A DNA stretch of 64,000 nt from Mycoplana dimorpha (GCF_003046475.1 NZ_PZZZ01000007.1:186001-250000), one strand, 5' to 3'. Shown: positions 9,064-17,271, counted from the stretch's first letter. Numbers and translations are program-made. The notes: generated by a model not told the origin, from the letters alone.

Positions 9064-9975
9064 TCACCAGCCCTTGTCCCATTCCGGCCCGTCGCGGAAA
9101 CGGGCCGCCAGGAAGTCCACGAATACCCTGACCTTCTGGGCCAGGTAGCGGCCGGGCGGGTAGAGCGCATAGACGGCAAGCGGGCTTGCCTCGAAGTCGC
9201 GAAGCAGCGGCATGAGGCGATCGGCGCGGAACCGCGGCCCTGCGATGAAGCTCGGCGCGCGGGCGATGCCGAGCCCGGCCTCGGCGGCGATGAGCGCCAC
9301 CTCGGCATTGGAAAAGCGCAGCCGGCCGCCGACCCTGATCAGCGTGTCGCCGCCGTCAGGATTTCGAAACGCCCAGGCGTCCGGTTCGCGAAAATTCGTG
9401 TCTATGATGCAGCTATGGAGGGCGAGATCCGCCGGCACCTGGGGCGCCGGGTGGGCGCGCAGATAGTCCTGCGACGCACAGACGACGATCCTGGCCTCGC
9501 ATAGGCGGCGGGCGACCAGGCTCGAGTCGGAAGGGCTGCCGATGCGGATGGCCACGTCGAAGCCTTCGTCGACCAGGTTGACCACCCGGTCTGAAAAGCT
9601 CAGCTCGAGCCCGATCTTCGGAAACTGCCGGGCGAAATCGACCAGCGCCGGGGCCAGCTGGGCAGCGCCGAATGATACCGGGGCCGTCACCCGCAAGCGC
9701 CCTGTGGGCGCGCCGGAGACGTTGCGCACCGCATCCTCGACCGCGTCGAATTCGGCAAGCAGACCCCGGATGCGCTCGAAATAGGCCAGTCCGGCCTCGG
9801 TTGCGGCCAGCGCCCGGGTGGTGCGGTTGAGCAGGCGCACGCCGAGGTCCGCCTCGAGCCGCGACACCAGTTTCGAAGCCTGGCCGGGGCTCGTGCGCAG
9901 TCGCGCGGCGGCTTTGGCAAAGCTGCCCGCTTCCATCACCGCAACGAACATGCGCGCGCATTCGAGCCGATCCAT
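9064..9975 (-). CDS. LysR-family transcriptional regulator
   Basis: DNA-binding regulator of 303 residues. The N-terminal winged helix is MDRLECARMFVAVMEAGSF followed by AKAAARLRTSPGQASKLVSRLEADLGVRLLNRTTR (about 20-55). The inducer-binding domain begins near residue 90 with GRLRVTAPVSFG, like the AaeR/DmlR subgroup that often controls an adjacent oxidoreductase. Inducer unknown. The gene lies upstream of yqjG in the same orientation, so the usual divergent LysR arrangement is absent; control of yqjG is only a guess. Confidence 0.9.
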   Translation of the reverse strand: MDRLECARMFVAVMEAGSFAKAAARLRTSPGQASKLVSRLEADLGVRLLNRTTRALAATEAGLAYFERIRGLLAEFDAVEDAVRNVSGAPTGRLRVTAPVSFGAAQLAPALVDFARQFPKIGLELSFSDRVVNLVDEGFDVAIRIGSPSDSSLVARRLCEARIVVCASQDYLRAHPAPQVPADLALHSCIIDTNFREPDAWAFRNPDGGDTLIRVGGRLRFSNAEVALIAAEAGLGIARAPSFIAGPRFRADRLMPLLRDFEASPLAVYALYPPGRYLAQKVRVFVDFLAARFRDGPEWDKGW

Positions 9976-10201
9976 GCCGCACTAGTAGCGGTTCGACACG
10001 GATCGTCCAAGCGCCGTCTCGCCTCGCTCATTGCAAGACCATGAACTCTCAGGCGGCGCGCTGCAGGTGGCGGCAATGGCTAGGCAAGCGGTGCGAACCC
10101 GTGGAGGAAGCAGATTGGTCGATCGGCGAGCAAGCCGCCGTCCGCAAAACACGGCAAGCTGGCCGAACCGAGTTGCCGGCGTTTACTGCGCGAAAAGTCC
10201 G
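9976..10201. other. Intergenic stretch without a supported gene
   Basis: 226 bases between the start of the LysR gene and the end of the YbaK-family gene. It must hold the LysR promoter. An 82-codon rightward frame crosses it and runs into the YbaK gene on the other strand, with no recognisable protein features. I see no hairpin with a T-tract. Confidence 0.5.
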
Positions 10202-10672
10202 CTATGAAGCGTGGCTGAAGCGGGCGATCTGGGCGTCCTTCATCAGCGTGCGAAAGTTCGACCCGGAGACGTGCACGAGCGTGCGGTGATCTCCCCCCTC
10301 GAAATAGACGTCGTTGGCGTTACCGAGGCTTTCGTCCATGATCACCGGGACGTTATAGGCCATGCCCACCGGCGGGGCCGCACCCTCGTCGCAGTCGGAA
10401 AACAGCGTGCTGACCTCATCCTCCGAAGCCAGGCCGAGGCGCCGGTTCATGACCTCCTGCAGGGTGGTGAGTTCGATCCGGTGGGTGCTGGGGACGACGG
10501 CCAGCACGTAGCCGGCCTCATGATGAACGACGACGGTCTTTGCGAGCCGGCTGCCAGGAACATGGGCCGCCTGCGCCGACTGGCTGGTGGTTGCCGTGCG
10601 GTGGTGCGGGACGGTATCGTAGGCGATGCCCTCGCGGTCGATATAGTCCTGAAGCTTCCTTGCGATGGTCAT
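10202..10672 (-). CDS. YbaK/prolyl-tRNA editing domain protein (aminoacyl-tRNA deacylase)
   Basis: Stand-alone trans-editing domain that hydrolyses mischarged aminoacyl-tRNAs, of the YbaK/ProX superfamily. All 156 residues are the domain: RKLQDYIDREGIAYDTVPHHRTATTSQSAQAAHVPGSRLAKTVVV includes the helix with conserved K (about 45) needed for deacylation, then AVVPSTHRIELTTL and the C-terminal EGGDHRTLVHVSGSNF. Start ATG 10672 follows AAGGGACG at good spacing. Which tRNA it edits cannot be read from sequence. The neighbours are unrelated. Confidence 0.85.
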   Translation of the reverse strand: MTIARKLQDYIDREGIAYDTVPHHRTATTSQSAQAAHVPGSRLAKTVVVHHEAGYVLAVVPSTHRIELTTLQEVMNRRLGLASEDEVSTLFSDCDEGAAPPVGMAYNVPVIMDESLGNANDVYFEGGDHRTLVHVSGSNFRTLMKDAQIARFSHAS

Positions 10673-10987
10673 GGGGGCGTCCCTTCTGCGCTATGGATGG
10701 CGGTGACGCGTGAGCCGATATTTTCCTCCCATCCGCGGCGAAGTCAACGGCCGATGGGGCGCCGGCCGGCAAGCCCGTCGGCAGCCGCGGCAGTGGCGGC
10801 TGCCCATGTTTCCTTGCTGAGCCTCGGTGCATCGGCCCGACACGCGTCGCGGGCAGACGCCAGGGACGCCACATCCATGGCCTGTGCAACAGCCCTGTCC
10901 GTTTCGTCGTCTAACCTGTAGGATGAATGCGAAAGCGGGATGCAATCTCAGCACCTCATTGCTCGGCTGACGAACGGGAGAGACGCC

Positions 10988-11347
10988 GTGACCATACGCT
11001 TGAAACGTGTCTACGAGACTGACAGGGACGGCGACGGGACGCGGGTCCTCGTCGACCGGTTGTGGCCGCGTGGCCTCGCCAAGGAGAAAGCCGGCATCGA
11101 TCTTTGGCTCAAGGACATTGCCCCAAGCGATGACCTGCGCAAGCGGTTCCACGCGCGACCGGAGCTATGGGACGAATTTCGCGCCGCCTATGCGACCGAA
11201 CTGGAGCGCGAACCCGCCCAGACGGCCCTCGTCGAGCTTCGCGGCCTCCTGAAGCATGGTCCGGTGACCCTGCTCTATGCCGCGCGCGACGAGGAGCGCA
11301 ACAACGCCGTTGCCCTGAAGGAATGGCTGGAGCGCGAAGCGCCCTGA
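10988..11347 (+). CDS. DUF488 family protein (YeaO-like)
   Basis: Small soluble protein of unknown biochemical role. TIRLKRVYETDRDGDGTRVLVDRLWPRGLAKEKAGIDLWLKDIAPSDDLRKRF is the conserved first half of the YeaO branch of DUF488; LLYAARDEERNNAVALKEWLE is the conserved end. I chose GTG 10988 because homologous proteins begin right before IRLKRVY and GGGAG lies 7 bases upstream; an ATG 48 bases earlier (10940) is in frame. It converges with thuB. Confidence 0.82.
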   Translation: MTIRLKRVYETDRDGDGTRVLVDRLWPRGLAKEKAGIDLWLKDIAPSDDLRKRFHARPELWDEFRAAYATELEREPAQTALVELRGLLKHGPVTLLYAARDEERNNAVALKEWLEREAP

Positions 11348-11453
11348 GCAAGGACGGCCGGCGCTGTCGCGTGATTTCGACAGCCAGGAGGCGGCCGAGC
11401 CGCTCACTGTCAAATTCCTGTCCGGCTCCGTCCGGGCGCACATTTCGCGGCGC

Positions 11454-12530
11454 TCAGCCGTGCGAAGTCTTCGGCTCGGCAGCGGCCTGAACCGCCAGCT
11501 CGCAGCGCTCCTTTTCGGCCGCAAGCGCCAGATCCAGAACCTTCTGCAGTTCGGCAGCATGACGGAAGCCCGGTTCGACCGGCCGGCCGGCGCGCACCGC
11601 CTCGACGAAGCGCTGGTAGTTGGTCGGCACCACGCCGGCGTCGATCGCCCTCCAGACGGCGTTCTCCACGTCGTCGCCGAGACAGCCGCGCAGCGTCGAG
11701 CCCTCGGTGGTGTGGATCACTTCCAGGGCGCCCTTGTCGCCGTGCATGCGCAGCCGCAATTCGTTAAGGTGACCGGTGGCCCAGCGGCTGGCATGGATGA
11801 CGCCAAGCGCGCCGTTCGAGAATTCTGCGGTCATGGTGAAGCTGTCATTGGCGTCGAGATTGTACTCGCCGATGCGATTATCCGGCGCCTTGTCGAAGGC
11901 CTTGGTACGGGCGAAGATCGTTTCGACGTCGCTGCCGCTGCCGTAGCTCGCGAAATCGAGAATGTGGATGCCGACGTCGCCCAGAACCCCGTTCGAGCCG
12001 TGCCGGGTCGACAGCCGCCACAGCCATTGGCTCTGGGTCGTCCAGTCGCCCCAGGCCTTCGAGACGAGCCAGCTCTGCAGGTAGGAGGCCTCGATATGGC
12101 GGACCCTTCCGATCGCACCGGTGAGGACGAGTTCGCGCGCCTTCTGCAGCGGCGCGACGTTGCGATAGGTGAGGTTCACCATCGTCACGAGTCCCGACGC
12201 CTCGGCCGCCCGCGCCATTTCATCGGCCTTGGCATAGGTCTCGGCCAGCGGTTTTTCACAGAGCACGTGCTTGCCCGCCGCAAGCAGCGCCAGCGTCGTC
12301 GGATGATGGATCCTGTCCGGGGTGACGTTGGTGGCCGCGTCGAACGCACCCCAGGCGATCGCCGCATCGAGCGTCGGAAAGGTATGGGCAATGCCATGAT
12401 GGGCGGCGAATGCCGCAACGCGGGCCGGGTCGACGTCGACCGCGCCGACGAGTTCGACCCCGTCGATCGCCGCGAAATGCTCGGCGTGACTGTTCGCCAT
12501 GCCGCCGGTTCCGAGGACGAGAAGTCGCAT
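11454..12530 (-). CDS. thuB: Gfo/Idh/MocA-family oxidoreductase (ThuB-like)
   Basis: NAD(P)-dependent sugar oxidoreductase. N-terminal Rossmann fold: RLLVLGTGGMANSHAEHF, then AVDVDPARVAAF. The signature EKP is in HVLCEKPLAETYAKADEM (about 90), and the substrate-domain motif GDVGIHILDFASYGSG carries the conserved D and H. It forms a pair with the ThuA-like gene upstream. In Sinorhizobium meliloti thuA-thuB oxidise disaccharides such as trehalose to 3-keto forms, but no thuEFGK transporter is here, so the substrate may differ. ATG 12530 has GAGG 6 bases upstream; GTG 12542, overlapping the thuA stop, is an alternative. Confidence 0.8.
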   Translation of the reverse strand: MRLLVLGTGGMANSHAEHFAAIDGVELVGAVDVDPARVAAFAAHHGIAHTFPTLDAAIAWGAFDAATNVTPDRIHHPTTLALLAAGKHVLCEKPLAETYAKADEMARAAEASGLVTMVNLTYRNVAPLQKARELVLTGAIGRVRHIEASYLQSWLVSKAWGDWTTQSQWLWRLSTRHGSNGVLGDVGIHILDFASYGSGSDVETIFARTKAFDKAPDNRIGEYNLDANDSFTMTAEFSNGALGVIHASRWATGHLNELRLRMHGDKGALEVIHTTEGSTLRGCLGDDVENAVWRAIDAGVVPTNYQRFVEAVRAGRPVEPGFRHAAELQKVLDLALAAEKERCELAVQAAAEPKTSHG

Positions 12531-12538
12531 GGCTTGCC

Positions 12539-13324
12539 TCACCGGTAGCCTGCGTCGCCGGGCTTGTGCAGGCGCGGACCACGCTCGACGATAGGCTCGA
12601 GGGCGCTTTCAACCGGAACGTTTGGCGCGTCGTGCACGGCGGTGTAACGGGGCTGCGGATTGAAGGCCCACCTGACGCCGTTGCGCAGCACCTGGTGCAC
12701 GGTGGTGTCGTGGTAGGTGGGATAGGTTTCGTGGCCGGCGCGGAAATAGAAGATGTTGCCGGCGCCGCGCCGCCAGGTGAGCCCGGAGCGGAACACCTCT
12801 CCGCCCGCGAACCAGGAGACGAAGACCGTTTCCAGCGGCTCCGGCACGGAGAACGGCTCGCCGTACATCTCCTCGTACTCGATCACGAACTGCTCCGGCA
12901 GCCCGGCGGCGATCGGATGGCGCGGATTGACGACCCAGACGCGCTCCCGCTCGCCGGCCTCGCGCCACTTCAGGCCGCAGGTCGTTCCCATCAGGCGTTT
13001 GAAGATCTTGGAGAAATGCCCTGAATGGAGCACGACCAGCCCCATCCCTTCCCAGACCCTGTTGGCGATCCGCTCGACGACGTCGTCGGAGACGGCGGCG
13101 TGATCCTTGTGGCCCCACCACAGCAACACGTCGGTCTCCTCGAGCCGGTCGGCCGGTAGGCCGTGTTCCGGCTCCTGCAGCGTGGCGGTGGTTGCCTCGA
13201 TCCCGGGGTCGGCGTTCAGGGCATCGGCGATCGTGCGGTGCATGCCGATCGGATAGATCGAGCGCACGACGGCGTTCGTCTGCTCGTGAATGTTCTCGCC
13301 CCAGACGACCACCCGTATCGCCAT
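12539..13324 (-). CDS. thuA: ThuA-like trehalose-utilisation domain protein
   Basis: Class I glutamine amidotransferase-like fold of the ThuA family, 261 residues. Diagnostic segments: [15 protein letters not shown] at the start, [24 protein letters not shown] (about 75), [19 protein letters not shown] (about 100), [12 protein letters not shown], and the end [15 protein letters not shown]. Family members occur beside Gfo/Idh/MocA oxidoreductases, as here, and act with them in keto-sugar formation or breakdown. First gene of a two-gene operon; the stop TGA overlaps a possible GTG start of thuB. Substrate is not determinable. Confidence 0.85.
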   Translation of the reverse strand: MAIRVVVWGENIHEQTNAVVRSIYPIGMHRTIADALNADPGIEATTATLQEPEHGLPADRLEETDVLLWWGHKDHAAVSDDVVERIANRVWEGMGLVVLHSGHFSKIFKRLMGTTCGLKWREAGERERVWVVNPRHPIAAGLPEQFVIEYEEMYGEPFSVPEPLETVFVSWFAGGEVFRSGLTWRRGAGNIFYFRAGHETYPTYHDTTVHQVLRNGVRWAFNPQPRYTAVHDAPNVPVESALEPIVERGPRLHKPGDAGYR

Positions 13325-13430
13325 CGCAATTCCTCGGTGAAATCCCGCTGCGCCGGCAGCCGCGTCAGCGATCCAAAGCGGTTTGTGCCCATCTTTTTAA
13401 CGCGGTGGCGGCGATTGGCAAGGTTCGACG

Positions 13431-13772
13431 TCAGTGAAACGTCGATTCGGAGAAGATGTTCAGCACGAGCACGCCGGCGATGATCAGCCCCAGGCCGAGG
13501 ACCGCCGCTGCGTCGAGCGCCTGGCCGAACACGAAGTAGCCCACCAGTGAGATGAGGACGATGCCGAGCCCGCTCCAGATCGCATAGGCGATGCCGACCG
13601 GTACGTAGCGCAGGGTCCAGGAGAGAAAGTAGAAGGCGATGGCATAGCAGACCACCATCGTCAGCGTCGGCACCGTCCGGGTGAAATGCTGCGCCGCCTG
13701 CATGGCGGAGGTTCCGAGCACCTCGAACACGATCGCGGCCACGAGGACGGAGTAGACAAGGGTAAGGTTCAT
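13431..13772 (-). CDS. Small multidrug resistance (SMR) efflux protein
   Basis: Proton-coupled four-helix transporter of the inner membrane, active as a dimer. MNLTLVYSVLVAAIVFEVLGTSAMQAAQHFTR contains the essential glutamate E17 in the first helix; YVPVGIAYAIWSGLGIVLI is the conserved third-helix region that includes the W. 113 residues is typical. Start ATG 13772 has GGAG 6 bases upstream; the frame stays open further upstream but that part overlaps the TetR gene and is not SMR-like. It lies 41 bases downstream of the TetR gene on the same strand, so both are probably one repressed unit. EmrE/SugE-type substrate is unknown. Confidence 0.9.
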   Translation of the reverse strand: MNLTLVYSVLVAAIVFEVLGTSAMQAAQHFTRTVPTLTMVVCYAIAFYFLSWTLRYVPVGIAYAIWSGLGIVLISLVGYFVFGQALDAAAVLGLGLIIAGVLVLNIFSESTFH

Positions 13773-13813
13773 CACGGTCTCCGACGCAGCGCGAGGTTTC
13801 GGGCAGGCCCAGT

Positions 13814-14374
13814 TCAGGAATACGAGAGTTCGGTCAGGCGCCGCGCAAGCATCCGCGCCCGCTCCGGCGGCATGGCATGGCTTTCCAACACGGAGCCGAG
13901 CCAGAGGCCGTCGACGGCGAAACGCACCAGCTCGCAGTCGATCGACGCATCCGTGCCGGCGTGCAGGACGGATTGCTCCTCCACCCAGCGGCGCCAGCGC
14001 CGGCGCAAATTGGGCTCGCCGAGCAGTGCCATCGTCATCGCCTTCCAGCGCCCCTCCTCCGCCATGCCGCCGGGCACGAAGCAGGCCTGCAGATAGGCGC
14101 GGGTGTAGCGCCCGTGCGGCTCCGGATCGCTCCGCATCGCCTCGCGGATTGCCGCATCCAGCCTTTCCATCAAGTCGTCCAGCAGCCCGTCCAGCAATGC
14201 CGCCTTGTTGGGGAAATGGTGCAGCAGGCCGCCCTTGCTGACGCCGGCAGCGGCAGCGACGGCATCGAGGGTCAGGCTGCCGGCGCCCTTCTCCAGGCAC
14301 AGGCTTGCCGCCGCCTCCAGCAATTGCTGGCGGACGGCCTCCGGCTGCTTCTTGCGCTGGTGGGCGATGCTCAT
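13814..14374 (-). CDS. TetR-family repressor of the SMR pump
   Basis: DNA-binding regulator, 186 residues. The helix-turn-helix is TLDAVAAAAGVSKGGLLHHFPNKAALLDGLL (about 34-64). The C-terminal domain (from about residue 75) matches the TetR group with a C-terminal BetI/YsiA-like ligand domain often found with SMR or RND pumps. An inverted repeat lies 10 bases before its start codon, a likely autoregulatory operator controlling repressor and pump together. Ligand unknown. Confidence 0.87.
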   Translation of the reverse strand: MSIAHQRKKQPEAVRQQLLEAAASLCLEKGAGSLTLDAVAAAAGVSKGGLLHHFPNKAALLDGLLDDLMERLDAAIREAMRSDPEPHGRYTRAYLQACFVPGGMAEEGRWKAMTMALLGEPNLRRRWRRWVEEQSVLHAGTDASIDCELVRFAVDGLWLGSVLESHAMPPERARMLARRLTELSYS

Positions 14375-14384
14375 GAGAAAACAT

Positions 14385-14398
14385 ACCGTCTGGACGGT
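14385..14398 (-). promoter_or_regulatory. Inverted repeat, probable TetR operator
   Basis: ACCGTC-TG-GACGGT is a perfect 6+6 inverted repeat 10 bases upstream of the TetR start codon, flanked by AT-rich runs (AAAACAT and TTTTATT). Palindromes of this size at the repressor's own start are typical TetR-family operators. Binding is inferred. Confidence 0.6.
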
Positions 14399-14543
14399 TT
14401 TATTGCAAGAGATGTCACGGCTGTGTCGTGCGGCGCACCAGCCGAATTGTGCGCCCCCCCACGACCATCTGTCACAACCCCGCCATTGTCGTTGCCCCGG
14501 CCCAACCGGTGGATTATCTGTCGGGCGGTGACAGAAGGCGGAA

Positions 14544-14960
14544 TTGCCGGTGCAGAACGAAGTTACGGGAAAGACGATAACGCTCTACGAGGCGATCGGC
14601 GGCGATACGGGCGTGCGCACGCTGACCAGCCGCTTCTACGCGCTGATGGACACCCTGCCGGAGGCGGCCGCCTGCCGGGCGATCCACCCGGCCGATCTCT
14701 CCGGCAGCGAGGAAAAGCTCTACGAATACCTCACCGGCTGGCTCGGCGGGCCGCCGCTTTACACCGACAAGCATGGCCACCCGATGCTGCGCCGCCGCCA
14801 TTTCGTCGCCCCGATCGGTGCGGCGGAGCGCGACGGCTGGCTTGTTTGCTTCACCCGGGCGCTGGAGGAGACGGTGGCGAGCGCGCAATTGCGCGCCATC
14901 ATCCTCGAACCGGTGGCGCGGCTTGCCCACCACATGGTCAACCAGCAACAGGACGGATGA
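14544..14960 (+). CDS. Group II truncated haemoglobin
   Basis: Small 2-over-2 globin binding haem, used for O2/NO chemistry in the cytoplasm. ITLYEAIGGDTGVRTLTSRFYALMDTLPEAA is the globin start with Tyr B10 (Y32). Proximal His F8 is H86 in PMLRRRHF, and Trp G8, diagnostic for group II, is W99 in RDGWLVCF. 138 residues. The start is TTG 14544 with AAGG five bases upstream; GTG 14550 is possible. The DUF423 gene begins 4 bases after its stop, so the two are cotranscribed. Confidence 0.85.
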   Translation: MPVQNEVTGKTITLYEAIGGDTGVRTLTSRFYALMDTLPEAAACRAIHPADLSGSEEKLYEYLTGWLGGPPLYTDKHGHPMLRRRHFVAPIGAAERDGWLVCFTRALEETVASAQLRAIILEPVARLAHHMVNQQQDG

Positions 14961-14964
14961 TCAC

Positions 14965-15336
14965 ATGAACAACTCGCTCGGCCGCGCGGCGACACTCTTC
15001 TTTGCAGGGATTCTCGGCGTTGCCGGCGTCGCGAGTGCCGCCTTGGCCTCCCATGCAAGCGGTGATCCGCGGCTGATGGGAGGCGCCTCGGCGATGTGCC
15101 TCGCCCACGCACCGGCCCTGGTCGGCCTCTATGCCGCCTGGCCGACATTGCGCACGGCCGCCGTCGCCGCCCTGCTTTTGATCGTCGGGACCCTGCTCTT
15201 CGCCGGCGACCTCGCCCTGCGCCATTTCGCGGGGCACGGCCTGTTTGCCATGTCGGCTCCGGCCGGAGGGTTGCTGATGATGGCCGGCTGGCTCACGATC
15301 GCCGCCGGCGCCTTCATGCCCAGGCGTCAAGCCTGA
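14965..15336 (+). CDS. DUF423 family small membrane protein
   Basis: 123-residue protein with four hydrophobic segments: ATLFFAGILGVAGVASAAL, APALVGLYAAWPTL, AAVAALLLIVGTLLFAGDLAL and APAGGLLMMAGWLTIAAGAF. The pattern with MCLAHAPAL after the first helix and the final GGLLMMAGW is that of DUF423 (YgdD-like). Function unknown. ATG 14965 follows GGACGGATGATC, 4 bases after the haemoglobin stop, suggesting translational coupling. Confidence 0.75.
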   Translation: MNNSLGRAATLFFAGILGVAGVASAALASHASGDPRLMGGASAMCLAHAPALVGLYAAWPTLRTAAVAALLLIVGTLLFAGDLALRHFAGHGLFAMSAPAGGLLMMAGWLTIAAGAFMPRRQA

Positions 15337-15415
15337 CCGGTATCATGGTGGCGCTGCAGGCCGGTCAGCTCGCGAGCGCCATACGGCCTGCCGCCAGTAA
15401 AGGCGGGCCGGACGA

Positions 15416-16051
15416 TCATCGGTCCGGGCTTTCTTCGCTAAGGGTTTGCAGGGCCTTTTCGAAGCTCGATTTGCTGCCGTTGCGCAGCGGCACGAACGCC
15501 TTCTCCCACTTCTTGCAGCCCGACTTCACCCGCAGACAGGCGTCATGGCTGATGCAGTCGATCGGGCAGAATACACAATCGACCGATGGGAGCACGTTGT
15601 CGATGCGCGACACGGCCTCGCGCAGGCCACCGTCATGATGGATCAGGTTGGCGCCGAACGCGCTTGCGATCCGCCGCAGATGCACCACCTGGCAATCGCG
15701 GCCGCCGACATAAAGAAAGCTCCGCCCGGCAAGCATCGCCTTGGATGCCCTTGACGGCTCGCCAGCCTCGTTCGACACCGGCTGGCGACCGGGCTGCGCC
15801 GGCACCCGTTTTCGGTCCGCCTCCCCGGTCCGCCGCTTCACGCGGGCAATCTCTACGGTTCGCTGCGGTCGCGGGTCGACCTTCCGGGGATTCTCCCCCA
15901 GCGGCCCGCCCTCGGACGGGGCGATGCCCGTGGACGCCAACCGCGTCTTGAGCGCCGCGACCTCCTTCTCGAGAACATCGATGCGCGCGTCGCGCGCGGT
16001 GATCATCGCCTTCAGCATTGCCTCCCGCTGACCATCCCTGCCTGAGTGCAT
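15416..16051 (-). CDS. DUF2325 domain protein with N-terminal coiled coil
   Basis: Unknown function. Residues about 8-38 (KAMITARDARIDVLEKEVAALKTRL) look like a coiled coil, then comes a low-complexity basic linker. The C-terminal DUF2325 domain starts at about 113: GRSFLYVGGRDCQVVHLRRIASAFGANLIHHDGGLREA, then a Cys/His cluster in CVFCPIDCISHDACLRVKSGC that could bind metal. Start ATG 16051 is preceded by AGGAAAG at ideal spacing; in-frame starts at 16072 and 16138 are less favoured. A palindrome lies about 70 bases upstream. Confidence 0.75.
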   Translation of the reverse strand: MHSGRDGQREAMLKAMITARDARIDVLEKEVAALKTRLASTGIAPSEGGPLGENPRKVDPRPQRTVEIARVKRRTGEADRKRVPAQPGRQPVSNEAGEPSRASKAMLAGRSFLYVGGRDCQVVHLRRIASAFGANLIHHDGGLREAVSRIDNVLPSVDCVFCPIDCISHDACLRVKSGCKKWEKAFVPLRNGSKSSFEKALQTLSEESPDR

Positions 16052-16121
16052 GCGTCGCTTTCCTGAATTCATTCGGATCGACGCAACCCTATAAAAGCTC
16101 CCAATCGGAGTAAAGTATAAT

Positions 16122-16138
16122 ATGAGTACAATACTCAT
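16122..16138 (-). promoter_or_regulatory. Operator-like palindrome upstream of the DUF2325 gene
   Basis: ATGAGTA-CAA-TACTCAT is a perfect 7+7 inverted repeat in an AT-rich stretch (TAAAGTATAATATGAG) that also looks promoter-like, unlike the GC-rich surroundings. It lies 70 bases upstream of the DUF2325 start. No regulator is recognised. Confidence 0.45.
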
Positions 16139-16274
16139 CTTTTCGCGCGAGCATGATGGTGGCTCGGTCGCCGCGCCGCCAGCGTGCCGGTTGAAGGCGA
16201 CTTGCCTGTCGGGGAAACTGGGATCAATCTGGAATAGCGGTGATGGGCTCGGCCCTTCGCCTTCCCGCGTAAGT

Positions 16275-16300
16275 GGAACATTCCCAGGGTTGTCGGCGTT
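16275..16300 (+). promoter_or_regulatory. EcfG-type promoter for the DUF883/membrane-protein operon
   Basis: GGAAC at 16275-16279, 17 bases, then CGTT at 16297-16300: an exact match to the alphaproteobacterial EcfG (RpoE2/SigT) promoter consensus. It sits 45 bases before the ATG of the DUF883 gene, so that operon is probably part of the general stress regulon encoded 2-4 kb to the right. Confidence 0.72.
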
Positions 16301-16345
16301 GTCGCCGCGAACCGAAACTGCATCTCAAGGGCAAGGAGGGATTCC

Positions 16346-16720
16346 ATGGCATCCGGAGTATTTTCGCGCGGCAAGGACCGCGTGACCGAAACGACCGAGA
16401 GCATCGAAGAGCAGATCGCCGAGCTGCGGGAGCAGATTTCCGGCCTTGCCAGGCTTGTCGCCCGCGACGTTGCCGATAGTGCCGGCGATGTGCGCAGCCG
16501 TTTCTCGGTATTGCGCGACCGGGCGCGGGAGGCTCGCGCCAATGCGCCGGCCGATCTCGAGGAGCTCATCGCCAGCGGCGAGGAAATCCTGGCCGAGCTG
16601 ACCGACCGCTATCGCAAGACGGGCCGGGAGATGCGCAGGACCGTCCGCGAGCATCCCGTAGCCACGCTCGGGGCAGCCGCTCTTGCCGGCTTCCTGATTG
16701 CCGCGCTCTTCCGCCGCTGA
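16346..16720 (+). CDS. DUF883 (ElaB/YqjD-like) membrane-anchored protein
   Basis: 124 residues: a long charged, amphipathic helix (TETTESIEEQIAELREQISGLARLVARDV...) followed by one C-terminal hydrophobic anchor HPVATLGAAALAGFLIAALFRR. This is the YqjD/ElaB architecture; those proteins sit in the inner membrane by the C-terminal helix and in E. coli associate with ribosomes in stationary phase. AAGGAGG lies 7 bases before ATG 16346. Behind an EcfG-type promoter and 119 bases before another membrane-protein gene. Confidence 0.8.
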   Translation: MASGVFSRGKDRVTETTESIEEQIAELREQISGLARLVARDVADSAGDVRSRFSVLRDRAREARANAPADLEELIASGEEILAELTDRYRKTGREMRRTVREHPVATLGAAALAGFLIAALFRR

Positions 16721-16839
16721 CCTCCGCTTGAACGGCGGACCACGAGGATGACGAGGCCGGCGGTGAAAGCTTCCGGCCTCATCGATGACGGGGACAAAGG
16801 CGATCCGCCGAGGCGGCGCGAGTAGAGGAGCGGCAATCC

Positions 16840-17271
16840 ATGGTTTCGATCGTAGCGGCCCTGGCCCAAAGCGTGCTTTCCGGGGTCGAGGAGAGGGTCG
16901 GGGAGACGCTGGCGCGTTCGAAGCGCGGCGCGGTTCTGGGCGGGATCGCCGGCCTGCTGTTGCTGACGGCTTACATCCTCGCCGTGATCGGCGTGTGCGT
17001 GTCGCTGGCCCGACACTATGGCGCCCCTGCTGCCCTGTTCGGAGTTGCCGTGGGTGCCGCTGTCGTCGGCCTCGTCCTGATCGCCGTTCTAATCGAACTG
17101 AACAGACGCGACGCCCGGCGGTACCGGAAGCGCCGCCGCCAGATGGAGGCGCGCCGGCAACTCGCGGCACTGGCCGCCGGTACCGCCGCGCGTCGGCCGC
17201 TTGCAACCGCCACCCTCGGCCTTGCGCTCGCATTGTTGCTCGGATCACGATCCCGCCGGCACCGCGATTGA
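16840..17271 (+). CDS. Putative membrane protein (phage-holin-like superfamily)
   Basis: 143 residues, two strong central transmembrane segments (AVLGGIAGLLLLTAYILAVIGVCVSLA and AALFGVAVGAAVVGLVLIAVLIEL), a basic cytoplasmic stretch RRDARRYRKRRRQMEARRQ and a third short hydrophobic stretch near the C-terminus. In many rhizobia such a gene follows a YqjD-type gene, and the pair is annotated as stress-induced. No enzyme motif. It converges with the HWE kinase gene, 22 bases apart. Confidence 0.65.
   Translation: MVSIVAALAQSVLSGVEERVGETLARSKRGAVLGGIAGLLLLTAYILAVIGVCVSLARHYGAPAALFGVAVGAAVVGLVLIAVLIELNRRDARRYRKRRRQMEARRQLAALAAGTAARRPLATATLGLALALLLGSRSRRHRD

Noticed and set aside
10041-10289. 82-codon plus-strand ORF between the LysR and YbaK genes
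   Set aside because: Overlaps the YbaK coding region in antisense, no family likeness and no good ribosome site.
10780-10804. 9-bp hairpin (GGCAGCCGC ... GCGGCTGCC) as a terminator
   Set aside because: No T-tract on either strand and it lies upstream of both flanking genes rather than downstream.
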